A DNA stretch of 35,497 nucleotides from a virus: positions 1-35,497 of IMG/VR virus record IMGVR_UViG_3300031885_000065. The stretch is one strand, 5' to 3'. The notes beneath the pieces are model-generated. The model did no database searches, was not told the origin of the DNA, and was given only the letters and a program-made list of their open reading frames with translations. Numbering within the stretch: position 1 is the stretch's first letter; every line of letters starts with the position of its first letter. The position numbers were made by a program, and so were the translations under genes. This document shows positions 8,964 to 16,297 of this stretch, piece by piece.

Positions 8964-9704
8964 AATATTATTAACTAAGGAATCTACGGATTCCTTTTTT
9001 GTTTTATATGATGTCATTATTGGTTTTTGACCTTTTCCTGTTTGAGTATCTTTTTTCTCAGCGGTTCTTTTTTGTTGACATGCAGATTTTTTTTGTGAAT
9101 CACTCATTTTACCAGCAACTCCAGCCGCCCTACATTTAGGATATGAACCTTTAGAAGTATCTTGTCGTCCACAGGGAGGGTGTTTACCGTCAACTTTACT
9201 ACAAATGTTAACCCAAGGACCTTTTGGTTGAGAAGACCCCTTAGGTTTCTTCTTTTTACCAAACCAAACGGCAAGATCCTCATTTAATATTCCATTATCT
9301 GAAACCTCAACCCATTCATTAAATGGTACCTTTTCTGTGAATGGTTCCATTTTTTCTTTAAAACTTGGCAAACCTTCCTTAGACATAAATGGATTAACCA
9401 CATTACCATCATCATCTGAAAATGTTGATGAAGGATGTTTTTTAATATAATTTGTAATTTTTTTTGCGGTGGATTCTATTTTTTTTATCTGATCCAATCT
9501 TTCATCCATAGATCCATCATAACTATCATACGCCAAAAGTGGGCTATCATATTTAGAAACAGATTTTGTATAAGGACCTAATGAAGTTCCACTCCATGGT
9601 CTAAGTCCTGGTTGCATTGGTAATATATAAGTACCTCTAGATCCACTACTGTCTCCGGTAGCTTCTCTAATTATATTTTTTATGATTCTATCTAAATTTT
9701 TCAT
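8937..9704 (-). CDS. Cys/Lys-rich protein with capsid-targeting-like leader
   Basis: A 255-aa protein beginning MKNLDRIIKNIIRE followed by ATG..., so residues 1-14 form the same leader as the gene at 8000, with I-R-E before Ala as a likely prohead-protease site. The middle is polar and Pro/Ser-rich. Residues about 150-225 form a basic Cys-containing domain (GPWVNICSKVDGKHPPCGR, GSYPKCRAAGVAGKM, KKSACQQKRTAEKK) of a kind found in many large phages and algal viruses. The C terminus is an amphipathic helix (VDSLVNNILIEIRNSV). I infer a DNA-associated or internal head protein. A TATTTATA box lies 12 nt before the start. Confidence 0.65.
   Translation of the reverse strand: MKNLDRIIKNIIREATGDSSGSRGTYILPMQPGLRPWSGTSLGPYTKSVSKYDSPLLAYDSYDGSMDERLDQIKKIESTAKKITNYIKKHPSSTFSDDDGNVVNPFMSKEGLPSFKEKMEPFTEKVPFNEWVEVSDNGILNEDLAVWFGKKKKPKGSSQPKGPWVNICSKVDGKHPPCGRQDTSKGSYPKCRAAGVAGKMSDSQKKSACQQKRTAEKKDTQTGKGQKPIMTSYKTKKESVDSLVNNILIEIRNSV
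8977..9000 (+). terminator. Rho-independent terminator for the 8535 gene
   Basis: AAGGAATC-TACG-GATTCCTT makes a perfect 8-bp stem with a 4-nt loop, followed by a T-run. It lies inside the 3' coding end of the convergent gene, so the same bases are also coding on the other strand. Confidence 0.75.
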
Positions 9705-9716
9705 TTGATTATATTT

Positions 9717-9724
9717 TATAAATA
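9717..9724 (-). promoter_or_regulatory. Putative late promoter box
   Basis: Reads TATTTATA on the minus strand, 12 nt before the ATG at 9704. Confidence 0.45.
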
Positions 9725-9734
9725 TCTTATTATT

Positions 9735-9950
9735 ATGAATATGGAACAGGAAAATACAAACTATGGTAATTTATTTGGGACTATCGATCTACTAAGTGAA
9801 GAACACCTTGAAATAATACTATCAACGATGGATAATGATCACTCACTTTTTTATTTAATTGAGTCAGTTAAATCCGCTCATCAAAAAGGTTGTTATAGTA
9901 TTGGTGAAACTGAAGTTATTTCTAAAGCAATTAGAACTTTATTAAAATAA
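9735..9950 (+). CDS. Small acidic hypothetical protein
   Basis: A 71-aa protein starting MNMEQENTNYGNLFG (an ATG at 9741 is equally possible; the in-frame TTG upstream is rejected because it overlaps the promoter region of the divergent gene). The sequence is helical, with LLSEEHLEIILSTMDNDHS and GETEVISKAIRTLLK, and no recognisable domain. It overlaps the end of the convergent HNH gene by 9 bp. Confidence 0.55.
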   Translation: MNMEQENTNYGNLFGTIDLLSEEHLEIILSTMDNDHSLFYLIESVKSAHQKGCYSIGETEVISKAIRTLLK

Positions 9951-10622
9951 TTTATTTGATTTTTTAATATTATCAACACCCCACATAGGTTGTAAATTAT
10001 CTAATGACCAACATTTCATAAATTCACTATCTCCCATTTCTTGAATATTATAATGAGTTATTGGTAATTTATGGTCCACATGCCAATCACCGTAGTTATC
10101 CCAAGACATTTTATCTGTAAATTTATTTTCTAAATGTGATATTAGTTGTTCAGGTGTGTATTGTAGGATATCAAAATAGTGTTTGTTTTTTTCAACATTA
10201 CTTTCTTTTAATACCTGATATATTGCGGTTCTGAAATTACTGATTAGTTTATAGAGGGGGTCTCTCGATTTACGATTTCTTTCGTAATCTCGTTTGGTTT
10301 TTCTAATGTTATCTATATTTTTTTTACGGTATTCTTTAAGATATTCTTTACGATGTTCTTTGTTTTGTTCATACCAACTCTTAACATATTCTTTTACCGA
10401 TTCTTTATTTTTTTCTCTCCATTTTTTATCAGAAATTTTTTTACCACCAATATTTCTTCTACCTGATGAACCAAGAATAATACCATTACTTCTTAATGTA
10501 TTTAAAACAATTGTTTTATGTATTTTTAATTTTTCGCTAATAGTGGGGGAACCCAATAAATCTTCAGTATATAATTTTATAATTTCACTTATTTGTGACT
10601 CTGTTAATTCTATTTTTTTCAT
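9942..10622 (-). CDS. HNH homing-type endonuclease with N-terminal HTH
   Basis: I start this 226-aa protein at the ATG at 10622, because a TATTTATA box ends 5 nt before it; upstream in-frame ATGs lie before the box. Residues 1-60 form a helix-turn-helix (LTESQISEIIKLY, SEKLKIHKTIVLNTLRSNG) like those that help homing enzymes bind DNA. Residues 65-125 are a Lys/Arg/Glu-rich linker. The nuclease motif is at the C terminus: WHVDHKLPI (about 180-188) supplies the D-H pair and DNLQPMW (about 208-214) the Asn, followed by a Lys-rich end. It lies directly downstream of the major capsid gene, a conserved gene that such free-standing nucleases often exploit. Target site unknown. Confidence 0.8.
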   Translation of the reverse strand: MKKIELTESQISEIIKLYTEDLLGSPTISEKLKIHKTIVLNTLRSNGIILGSSGRRNIGGKKISDKKWREKNKESVKEYVKSWYEQNKEHRKEYLKEYRKKNIDNIRKTKRDYERNRKSRDPLYKLISNFRTAIYQVLKESNVEKNKHYFDILQYTPEQLISHLENKFTDKMSWDNYGDWHVDHKLPITHYNIQEMGDSEFMKCWSLDNLQPMWGVDNIKKSNKLF

Positions 10623-10627
10623 ATACA

Positions 10628-10635
10628 TATAAATA
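10628..10635 (-). promoter_or_regulatory. Putative late promoter box
   Basis: TATTTATA on the minus strand, 5 nt before the ATG at 10622. It decides the start of the HNH gene. Confidence 0.45.
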
Positions 10636-10676
10636 TAACCTATTTGACCAAAAAACATATAGTTAATGTGGGGCAT

Positions 10677-10704
10677 AAAAAAAGGGACAATAAATTGTCC
10701 CTTT
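10677..10704 (-). terminator. Terminator of the major capsid gene
   Basis: On the minus strand AAAGGGACAA-TTTA-TTGTCCCTTT forms a perfect 10-bp stem followed by seven T. The GGGACAA core is shared with the terminator of the large ncRNA at 32265. Confidence 0.85.
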
Positions 10705-10728
10705 TAGTGTTATTCTTTAAGATTTTGA

Positions 10729-12645
10729 TTATCTCAATTCTCTTAAATCGAATGTTCTAACACCATCTACAGTAATTCTTCCGTAAAACCGGTTATTTAC
10801 CATCTTTTTTGCGTATCTCGTCATTATTCCTTTGATCGGAGTAAAGTTGAACGGATTGTACATTGTAGGTGTTAATTGTAGAGGTACATACGGTGCGTAG
10901 ATGTAACCTGTGTCTAACAATGATGTTCCTTTGTGTCCAATCAAAACTTGGTTTGCTGGGAAGTAAGGATCACGATAAACTTGGTATCTACCTGATAATG
11001 TACCAACTCTTTCAATACCCATATTGTACTGATCTTGGTCAGGAGCCGCGTTAGATACATGGAAGTATTCTAAATCGTCAAAGATTGCAGAAACCTCAGA
11101 TGAAACAACGATCCAGTTAGCACCACCACGAAGAGTTGACTTGTGGATTTGTGCCGACAATTGATTGATTGCTGTAATCAAAGTTTGGTTCCAATCTTTC
11201 TGAGTGTAAGATGTTGTTTGAGAAATTCTTCTCCATCCGTTGTAATCCCATCGTAATTGCCAAGCCGCTCCTTTTCTCAAGTCACGAAGGATCTCACGAT
11301 CGATCTCAGCTGCTACTTGCTCAGATAACAATGCAGTTAACTCAGCTTCAGCGTCAATGTTATGGAATGCCGCAACATCTTGAGCTAATTCAGGAGACCA
11401 TTGTGCTCTTAGTTTTCTTTCTGTAACAGAAACTGTTACTGACTCAAGGTCAAAAGAAACCTCACCAATTTGATCTTCAAACTCAAGGTTAGCATATCTT
11501 CTATACCAAGCGATGAATGAAGTACCAGAAGTACCTGAGTAGATTGTAGTACCTGTGTATCCGTCAAGTGATGTTGCATCACAATCAGCACATACAGGAC
11601 AAGATAAATCTACCTCTAAGTAAATACATCCGTTATTATCACAGATATCGTTATAGTTACCACCGTTACCACCGTTAGTTGGGTCGTTAGGGTATGTACC
11701 ATTGTTGTTAAATACTGTGTTTGTGTTTTGTCCGTAAGCAACGATACCTTTACCATATATTTGAGTTACAACTCTAAATAATAAAGGAACAAAAACTGTT
11801 AGACCTCCTGTAGTTGCAGTTAATACATTACATGGTGTTGTATTCGCAGAAATAATTGAAGTTCCGTAGATTCTTAAGTCAGAAAGGAAAGATTCAGTAT
11901 CCATTTCGTTACCGTCTGGTCCGATAAGTTTTCCTGCTCCTGAGTTGTTAAATCCACAAAGTTTCATAACAACTTTTCTTGTGTTTCCTGAGTACGCTGT
12001 TAAAGGTGCGTCAACTAAGCTACTACCAGACCATACTTGTACAGCTGTGTTAGCGGTAACTGCAGTCCATTTACCTTTAGAGTAATCAAACAATCCTGGA
12101 GGATCTAAACCTGCCTCATTTCCTTCGTAGAATAAATCGTAAAGATCTTTTTTGTAAGGATAGTTAGGTGCGGTACCTCCTGGGTATCCAGCGTTTGTGT
12201 CAGTTGGCCCATTAGGTGCTCCGTAAGGTGCTTGGTGTACTCCACCTGCATCTGCTACTCCTGTTTGAGGGTAACCATTAGCGTCATAAGATGATGCGTT
12301 TTGGTATCCTTGAATACGAGGTACAAAGAAGAACAATTTACCGATAGGTAAGTTCATTGCTTGTACAGATACGATGTCGTTAGCCAACAATTTAGAGAAT
12401 ACTCTTCTCACGATAGGGAAGACAACAGTTTCGAATGCTCCGTTAGAAGATCCGTCAGAAGTTGCTTCGTTTATAAGGTGTGACGCTTGATTCTCATATA
12501 ATTGTGCCACATTTTCTTTTAAGTGACCTTTTAGACCTTCTAAGAAGCCTAACTTGTCCCATTTGTTAATTGTGTCTTCTTTGATAACTTTAAGGTGTTT
12601 TAACCCAATATTACCAACAAGACCTGATTCTAATAATGCTCCCAT
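10729..12645 (-). CDS. Major capsid protein (T4 gp23-like)
   Basis: A 638-aa protein. The block around residues 385-455 (LEFEDQIGEVSFDLESVTVS, RKLRAQWSPELAQDVAAFHN and AELTALLSEQVAAEIDREIL) is the signature of gp23-type HK97-fold capsid proteins. Residues 1-60 form a helical delta-like region ending SHLINE before ATSDG, a good I-x-E|A prohead-protease site and close to the 65 residues removed from T4 gp23. It is longer than T4 gp23 (521 aa) because of Gly/Asn/Tyr-rich insertions at about 118-165 and 305-375; the second has five cysteines (335, 340, 349, 352, 355). The gene looks less AT-rich than its neighbours, consistent with high expression. Upstream, at 12679-12686, a TATAAATA box reads in canonical T4 orientation, opposite to most boxes here. 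Confidence 0.93.
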   Translation of the reverse strand: MGALLESGLVGNIGLKHLKVIKEDTINKWDKLGFLEGLKGHLKENVAQLYENQASHLINEATSDGSSNGAFETVVFPIVRRVFSKLLANDIVSVQAMNLPIGKLFFFVPRIQGYQNASSYDANGYPQTGVADAGGVHQAPYGAPNGPTDTNAGYPGGTAPNYPYKKDLYDLFYEGNEAGLDPPGLFDYSKGKWTAVTANTAVQVWSGSSLVDAPLTAYSGNTRKVVMKLCGFNNSGAGKLIGPDGNEMDTESFLSDLRIYGTSIISANTTPCNVLTATTGGLTVFVPLLFRVVTQIYGKGIVAYGQNTNTVFNNNGTYPNDPTNGGNGGNYNDICDNNGCIYLEVDLSCPVCADCDATSLDGYTGTTIYSGTSGTSFIAWYRRYANLEFEDQIGEVSFDLESVTVSVTERKLRAQWSPELAQDVAAFHNIDAEAELTALLSEQVAAEIDREILRDLRKGAAWQLRWDYNGWRRISQTTSYTQKDWNQTLITAINQLSAQIHKSTLRGGANWIVVSSEVSAIFDDLEYFHVSNAAPDQDQYNMGIERVGTLSGRYQVYRDPYFPANQVLIGHKGTSLLDTGYIYAPYVPLQLTPTMYNPFNFTPIKGIMTRYAKKMVNNRFYGRITVDGVRTFDLRELR

Positions 12646-12681
12646 TTTTTTGGTTTTTTATTTTTTTTAGTTTATTTTTAT

Positions 12682-14460
12682 TTATAATTTACTCATTAAA
12701 TCTTTCATTCTTAAGAATTGAGGATTTTCGTAAGTTTTTGATTCAATCAAATTAGCTGCTGAACCTGACTCAACAGATCTATTAACAGTTCTTTCAATTG
12801 ATTCGGTTATTTTTTGTTCTGATGAAGAACCACCTGAATTTAATTCAGATTTTATAGCTCTGTACAGACTTTTTGATTCTTTCAAAGATTCAACATTATC
12901 AAATCTTCTAAGAACATTTATTTTTTCTTGTTTTGTCGTTGAGTGTTCGGTGAACAATCGTGTTGCGTAAGCTAGATTTGAATTGAAAACAGCAACCTCA
13001 TTCAATTTAATTCTAAAAATATCAAGAGCTTTTTTGTATTCTTCATTTTTCTCTCTTAACAATTGAACTTCTTGGTTTGTACTTTCGGAAATTTTGAATG
13101 GATTATATTCAAAATTTCTGTTGTTTGTTCTCGCTTTTCTCAAGCCACGACTACCATCTTTAGATCCATTACCATAAGTTCTTGACGCTTCTTTGGTCTC
13201 AACTTTTTTCATAGATCCTTTTTCCATGTTTTCACCTTCTTTATATTCAAACTTGGCTTTCCCTGTTCCCATCGCTTTTGTACCTTTACCGAAAGCTTCT
13301 TTTCTTTTTTGATCAAATCCGCCGCCCATATTAGGTTTTTTGTCGTATGCGAATTTAGGTCCTTTACCAATTCCGACTCCTTTTGCTTTAAGTGTTTTTT
13401 TGATAGCTTCCATTACTGTGTCCAAATCCACTGAATCTGATTCCATGTCTTCTTCCATTTCATAGTTATGTTCGTTTCCGTCATGCATTTCTTCCATTTC
13501 ATAGTCTTTGTAATGTCCGTCAACATCACCCATTTTATGACCATTACTTCTTTTAAAATCATGTTTGTTTCCGCCATACATTTCTTCCATTTCAGGATCA
13601 ACACCTTCTGCCATGTCATCTTCATAGTCTCTTTGTCTACGAGATCTGAATATATCTTCCATGTCATCTCCCATGTTATCTTCCATACGAGATCTTAGTC
13701 TATCTCTCATAGGTGTTTCAAATCTACCTTTATGAGATCTGATTGCATCTCTCACAGGAGTTTCAAATCCCATTTCATCTTCGTCTTCTATTGAAAAATC
13801 ATCATCATCATCGTCTTCTAATGAGAAATCATCATCGTCCTCATCATCCATTTCAATTTCATAGATAGCACCTTCCATGGTCTCATCGGCATATGGACCA
13901 GTATACAATTCATCATATTCCGATAATCCATCATAGGATGAGTCATTTGTTTCCATACCAAGTTCAGATTCACCTAAATGTATCATGTACTCGTCTTCGC
14001 CATCTTTAAGGTGAATGTTTCCACCTTCTTTTTTTACGATAATTCCATCTTCATCTCCCATCGCTTTAAAAACTCTAAGAACTTCAGAATCAGATGCGTC
14101 TGTCATGTCAATGGTTTCATCATCCATTTCATCGTCCTCGTCATCCATTTCATCGTCCTCGTCATCCATTTCATCGTCATCCATAGCCATTTCGTCGTCT
14201 TCTATGTCGAATTCATCATCTTCCATTTCATCGTCGTCGTCCATTGCCATTTCGTCGTCTTCCATATCTGTTTCTTCAGCGTCTGGTGTTAAGGGTTCAA
14301 TCTCATCTTCATCTTGTTCTCTAAGAGATTCTTTTACCAATTGTTTGATTTCTTCACTCATCGTTGACTGAAGTATTCCTTTTGCGTTTTCTTGAAGTGT
14401 CTCCTCCAAATTCTTGATTTGGAAAAGAGCGTCTTCCACTACATTTTTGTTATAACTCAT
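12682..14460 (-). CDS. Prohead scaffold/core protein (gp22-like position), highly acidic
   Basis: A 592-aa protein between the capsid and protease genes, the place of the T4 core scaffold gp22. Residues about 50-115 are an acidic low-complexity tract built from repeats of D-D-E-M and D-E; further acidic runs occur at about 200-230. The middle has repeated M-x-D/E-D and EMEEM-H-D-G-N-x-H units. The C-terminal 140 residues are helical and ordered (LLREKNEEYKKALDIFRIKL, LRRFDNVESLKESKSLYRAI) and end in MKDLMSKL. The stated role is to organise the assembling capsid; identification rests on position, acidity and helical C terminus, not on sequence identity. The acidic repeats make a Ser-rich open frame on the other strand, which is a shadow. 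Confidence 0.7.
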   Translation of the reverse strand: MSYNKNVVEDALFQIKNLEETLQENAKGILQSTMSEEIKQLVKESLREQDEDEIEPLTPDAEETDMEDDEMAMDDDDEMEDDEFDIEDDEMAMDDDEMDDEDDEMDDEDDEMDDETIDMTDASDSEVLRVFKAMGDEDGIIVKKEGGNIHLKDGEDEYMIHLGESELGMETNDSSYDGLSEYDELYTGPYADETMEGAIYEIEMDDEDDDDFSLEDDDDDDFSIEDEDEMGFETPVRDAIRSHKGRFETPMRDRLRSRMEDNMGDDMEDIFRSRRQRDYEDDMAEGVDPEMEEMYGGNKHDFKRSNGHKMGDVDGHYKDYEMEEMHDGNEHNYEMEEDMESDSVDLDTVMEAIKKTLKAKGVGIGKGPKFAYDKKPNMGGGFDQKRKEAFGKGTKAMGTGKAKFEYKEGENMEKGSMKKVETKEASRTYGNGSKDGSRGLRKARTNNRNFEYNPFKISESTNQEVQLLREKNEEYKKALDIFRIKLNEVAVFNSNLAYATRLFTEHSTTKQEKINVLRRFDNVESLKESKSLYRAIKSELNSGGSSSEQKITESIERTVNRSVESGSAANLIESKTYENPQFLRMKDLMSKL

Positions 14461-14481
14461 AATTTTTTTAATTAGTTTTCT

Positions 14482-14489
14482 AATAAATA
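14482..14489 (-). promoter_or_regulatory. Putative late promoter box
   Basis: AATATTTATT on the minus strand, 21 nt before the scaffold ATG at 14460. Confidence 0.5.
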
Positions 14490-14531
14490 TTCACTTTTTT
14501 AAAAAAAATTCGTATTGCGACAATTTTAAAC

Positions 14532-14570
14532 AAAAAAAAAGGGAAAAGAATTTTTTGTTCCTTTCCCTTT
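14532..14570 (-). terminator. Terminator after the 70-aa gene
   Basis: On the minus strand AAAGGGAAAG pairs with CTTTTCCCTTT (one bulged T) around a 12-nt loop and is followed by a T-run. It closes the transcript coming from the protease and 70-aa genes, so the scaffold gene needs the separate box at 14482. Confidence 0.7.
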
Positions 14571-14589
14571 CTATTTAATTTTTTGAGTT

Positions 14590-14802
14590 TTAATTTTCTA
14601 TAACCTCATCAATTTTTGATTCGACGATTGAAGTGATCCTCCAATCCATAGAATAATTTTCATAAACTTTTGTGACTTTTGCCTCTACATCAGTCGGTGA
14701 ATAACCTTTTACAAGTTTTTCTTCTCTAATTTTTTTAACTTTACCTGTATTCTCATCAGGCATGTCAGTTGTGATTTTTGCGATAAAATACTTTTCTTCC
14801 AT
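14590..14802 (-). CDS. Small DUF4494-like protein
   Basis: A 70-aa protein: MEEKYFIAKITTDMPDENTG, then KKIREEKLVKGYSPTDVEAK, then VYENYSMDWRITSIVES. The pattern of a short beta strand, a strand leading into a V-x-G/A-x-S-x-T-D/E-A-E motif and a final R-I-T-x-I strand resembles DUF4494, a family common in Bacteroidota and their phages. Function is unknown. It starts 7 nt after the protease stop, inside the head-gene operon. Confidence 0.6.
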   Translation of the reverse strand: MEEKYFIAKITTDMPDENTGKVKKIREEKLVKGYSPTDVEAKVTKVYENYSMDWRITSIVESKIDEVIEN

Positions 14803-14809
14803 AATTTTT

Positions 14810-15538
14810 TTATTTATCTAAATAATCGGATAATCTATTCATTAAGTCAAGCGATTTTGATCCAGTTGCTCCAATATGTCTATCAGCATTCATTTTTTTC
14901 TCCTCATCAAGATTATCCTCAAAACCCAATCTTTCGTTTGGTTCTTTAAAAAGATAAGCCCCTGGCGTTGACGGAGATGATACTAAGTCAAAACAAATTA
15001 ATTCAAAATCATCTTGTACTTCGTTTTGTTCCCCAACTTTTTTAAGTGATCCAACACCACGAGAAGATATACCCAATGTCACACCTTGTCTTAAATAGTT
15101 TGCTGCCAAATCTCCTTTTGTTGATACAATACCTCTTTCGTGAAAACCAGGACTTGTAAGTAATTTTAATTTACCTAACAATACAGGACCTTCCCACCAT
15201 ATATCGGTGATAGCGTGAGATACTCTATCTAAATCTATTAGAGATGATTCAGGGTGGTTTAACTCAGAAAGGGCGGTTCCTTTTTGTATTAGTTTTTTAT
15301 AGTTCTCGGATTCTCTTTTAAGAATCTTTTCAGGATAAATTCTTCCGTTTCTGTTAGGAGTATTATATTTCTGTAATACGGCATAAAATTCAAATGGTTT
15401 TGAATGGTCCAACATATCTCGATTTTCTCTAATCATAGATAAATTTCTTCTTTCATTTGGGTCTATATACCCTGCATCGTACTCAACAAGAATTCCACGG
15501 CCAGAATCTCTTGGTCCTAATATTTTTAGTTCGTCCAT
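14810..15538 (-). CDS. Prohead maturation protease (T4 gp21-like)
   Basis: A 242-aa serine protease that would cleave scaffold, capsid and internal proteins during head maturation. Family landmarks are in order: the N-R-N-G-R-I-Y-P motif at 62-69, SELNHPESS at 91-99 with the catalytic His95, GISSRGVGS at 156-164 with the nucleophile Ser at 158 or 159, and FDLVSSPSTPGAYL from 183 with an Asp at 184. Its expected specificity, I/L-x-E before a small residue, fits sites in the capsid protein (after residue 60) and in the two Cys/Lys-rich proteins (after residue 14). A TATTTATA box lies 14 nt before the ATG. Confidence 0.92.
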   Translation of the reverse strand: MDELKILGPRDSGRGILVEYDAGYIDPNERRNLSMIRENRDMLDHSKPFEFYAVLQKYNTPNRNGRIYPEKILKRESENYKKLIQKGTALSELNHPESSLIDLDRVSHAITDIWWEGPVLLGKLKLLTSPGFHERGIVSTKGDLAANYLRQGVTLGISSRGVGSLKKVGEQNEVQDDFELICFDLVSSPSTPGAYLFKEPNERLGFEDNLDEEKKMNADRHIGATGSKSLDLMNRLSDYLDK

Positions 15539-15552
15539 CTAATATTTTTATA

Positions 15553-15560
15553 TATAAATA
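15553..15560 (-). promoter_or_regulatory. Putative late promoter box
   Basis: AGTATTTATA on the minus strand, 14 nt before the protease ATG at 15538. Confidence 0.5.
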
Positions 15561-16028
15561 CTAAATAGTTTCCGTTTCTTTTTTAACAGGCTTTTGATTT
15601 CCAATTTTTGTCAAGTAAAACTTAAAATATTTGTTTTTACTTAAAACAGCTCCATACACAGACTTAATAAGATTCTTAACTTGTTTTTTTAATTTTGGGG
15701 ATTTAAAATCTAATGGTTCTATTAAAAATAAATTTATTTCTAAATTCATAAAAGATTTCTTTTTTAATTGTATGCCACTTGTTCTTAAGTCTAAGTCAAC
15801 AATAAACTTTGTATCAAAAGTTTGTTTGTTTATATTTTCTAAGACTGAGTGTTTTACATTTCTTGTCATATTCAATATGACTCTATTCCAATTTTCAACC
15901 TCTTCTTTTGGTTCTACCCAAGTTTGAATATTTAAAAATATTGATTTTAAATTTGTGGCATCAATTGTACCAAATTGGGATTTGAACGATCTGTACCCGT
16001 TCAATTTTACCGTTTTTCCTTTTTTCAT
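15561..16028 (-). CDS. Hypothetical head-region protein
   Basis: A 155-aa basic protein beginning MKKGKTVKLNGYRSFKSQFG. It has an alternating beta pattern (FDTKFIVDLDLRTSGIQL, FMNLEINLFLIEPLDF) and a Lys-rich C-terminal helix. I do not recognise it. It is located directly upstream of the protease in the same direction, so a virion or head-assembly role is likely from position. No TATTTAT box is seen in front of it; the short gap to the divergent bS21 gene contains AT-rich sequence only. Confidence 0.65.
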   Translation of the reverse strand: MKKGKTVKLNGYRSFKSQFGTIDATNLKSIFLNIQTWVEPKEEVENWNRVILNMTRNVKHSVLENINKQTFDTKFIVDLDLRTSGIQLKKKSFMNLEINLFLIEPLDFKSPKLKKQVKNLIKSVYGAVLSKNKYFKFYLTKIGNQKPVKKETETI

Positions 16029-16082
16029 AAAAATTTTTCATCTCTGAACTGTTTATTTTTATATAATTGTAACGAATTATTA

Positions 16083-16090
16083 TATTTATA
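16083..16090 (+). promoter_or_regulatory. Putative late promoter box for bS21
   Basis: TATTTATA on the plus strand, 18 nt before the ATG at 16109, which suggests that the ribosomal protein is made late, with the virion genes. Confidence 0.5.
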
Positions 16091-16108
16091 TCAACAACCC
16101 AAAAAATA

Positions 16109-16297
16109 ATGCTATTAGTAGAAGTAAAAAAAGGTAATATAGAAAAGGCCATCAAGGAGCTAAAAGGGAAACTTATTAGAACAAAACAAAATGCAATTCT
16201 TTTTAATCGAAAAGAGTTTACAAAAAAATCTGTAATTAAAAGAGAAGAAAATAAAAAGGCCGTTTATATTCAGAGAATTAAATCTCAAAAGGATTAG
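16109..16297 (+). CDS. rpsU: Ribosomal protein bS21, phage-encoded
   Basis: A 62-aa protein reading MLLVEVKKGNIEKAIKELKG, then KLIRTKQNAILFNRKEFTKK, then SVIKREENKKAVYIQRIKSQ and KD. The elements V-K-x-G-x-I-E-K-A-I, the R-K-E-F/Y-x-K-x-S-V-x-K-R-E core and a basic C-terminal helix are those of bS21, and the length is normal. bS21 sits on the 30S platform by the 3' end of 16S rRNA. In Flavobacterium it helps hide the anti-Shine-Dalgarno sequence, with a C-terminal tyrosine contributing; Tyr53 here is at about that place. It is the only + strand gene within the head block and overlaps the next gene's end by 4 bp. Phage bS21 genes are known, so identification is firm; effect is inferred. Confidence 0.9.
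   Translation: MLLVEVKKGNIEKAIKELKGKLIRTKQNAILFNRKEFTKKSVIKREENKKAVYIQRIKSQKD

Noticed and set aside
13978-14371. Ser- and Val/Ile-rich open frames opposite the scaffold gene
   Set aside because: Shadows of the acidic Asp/Glu/Met codon repeats on the coding strand.
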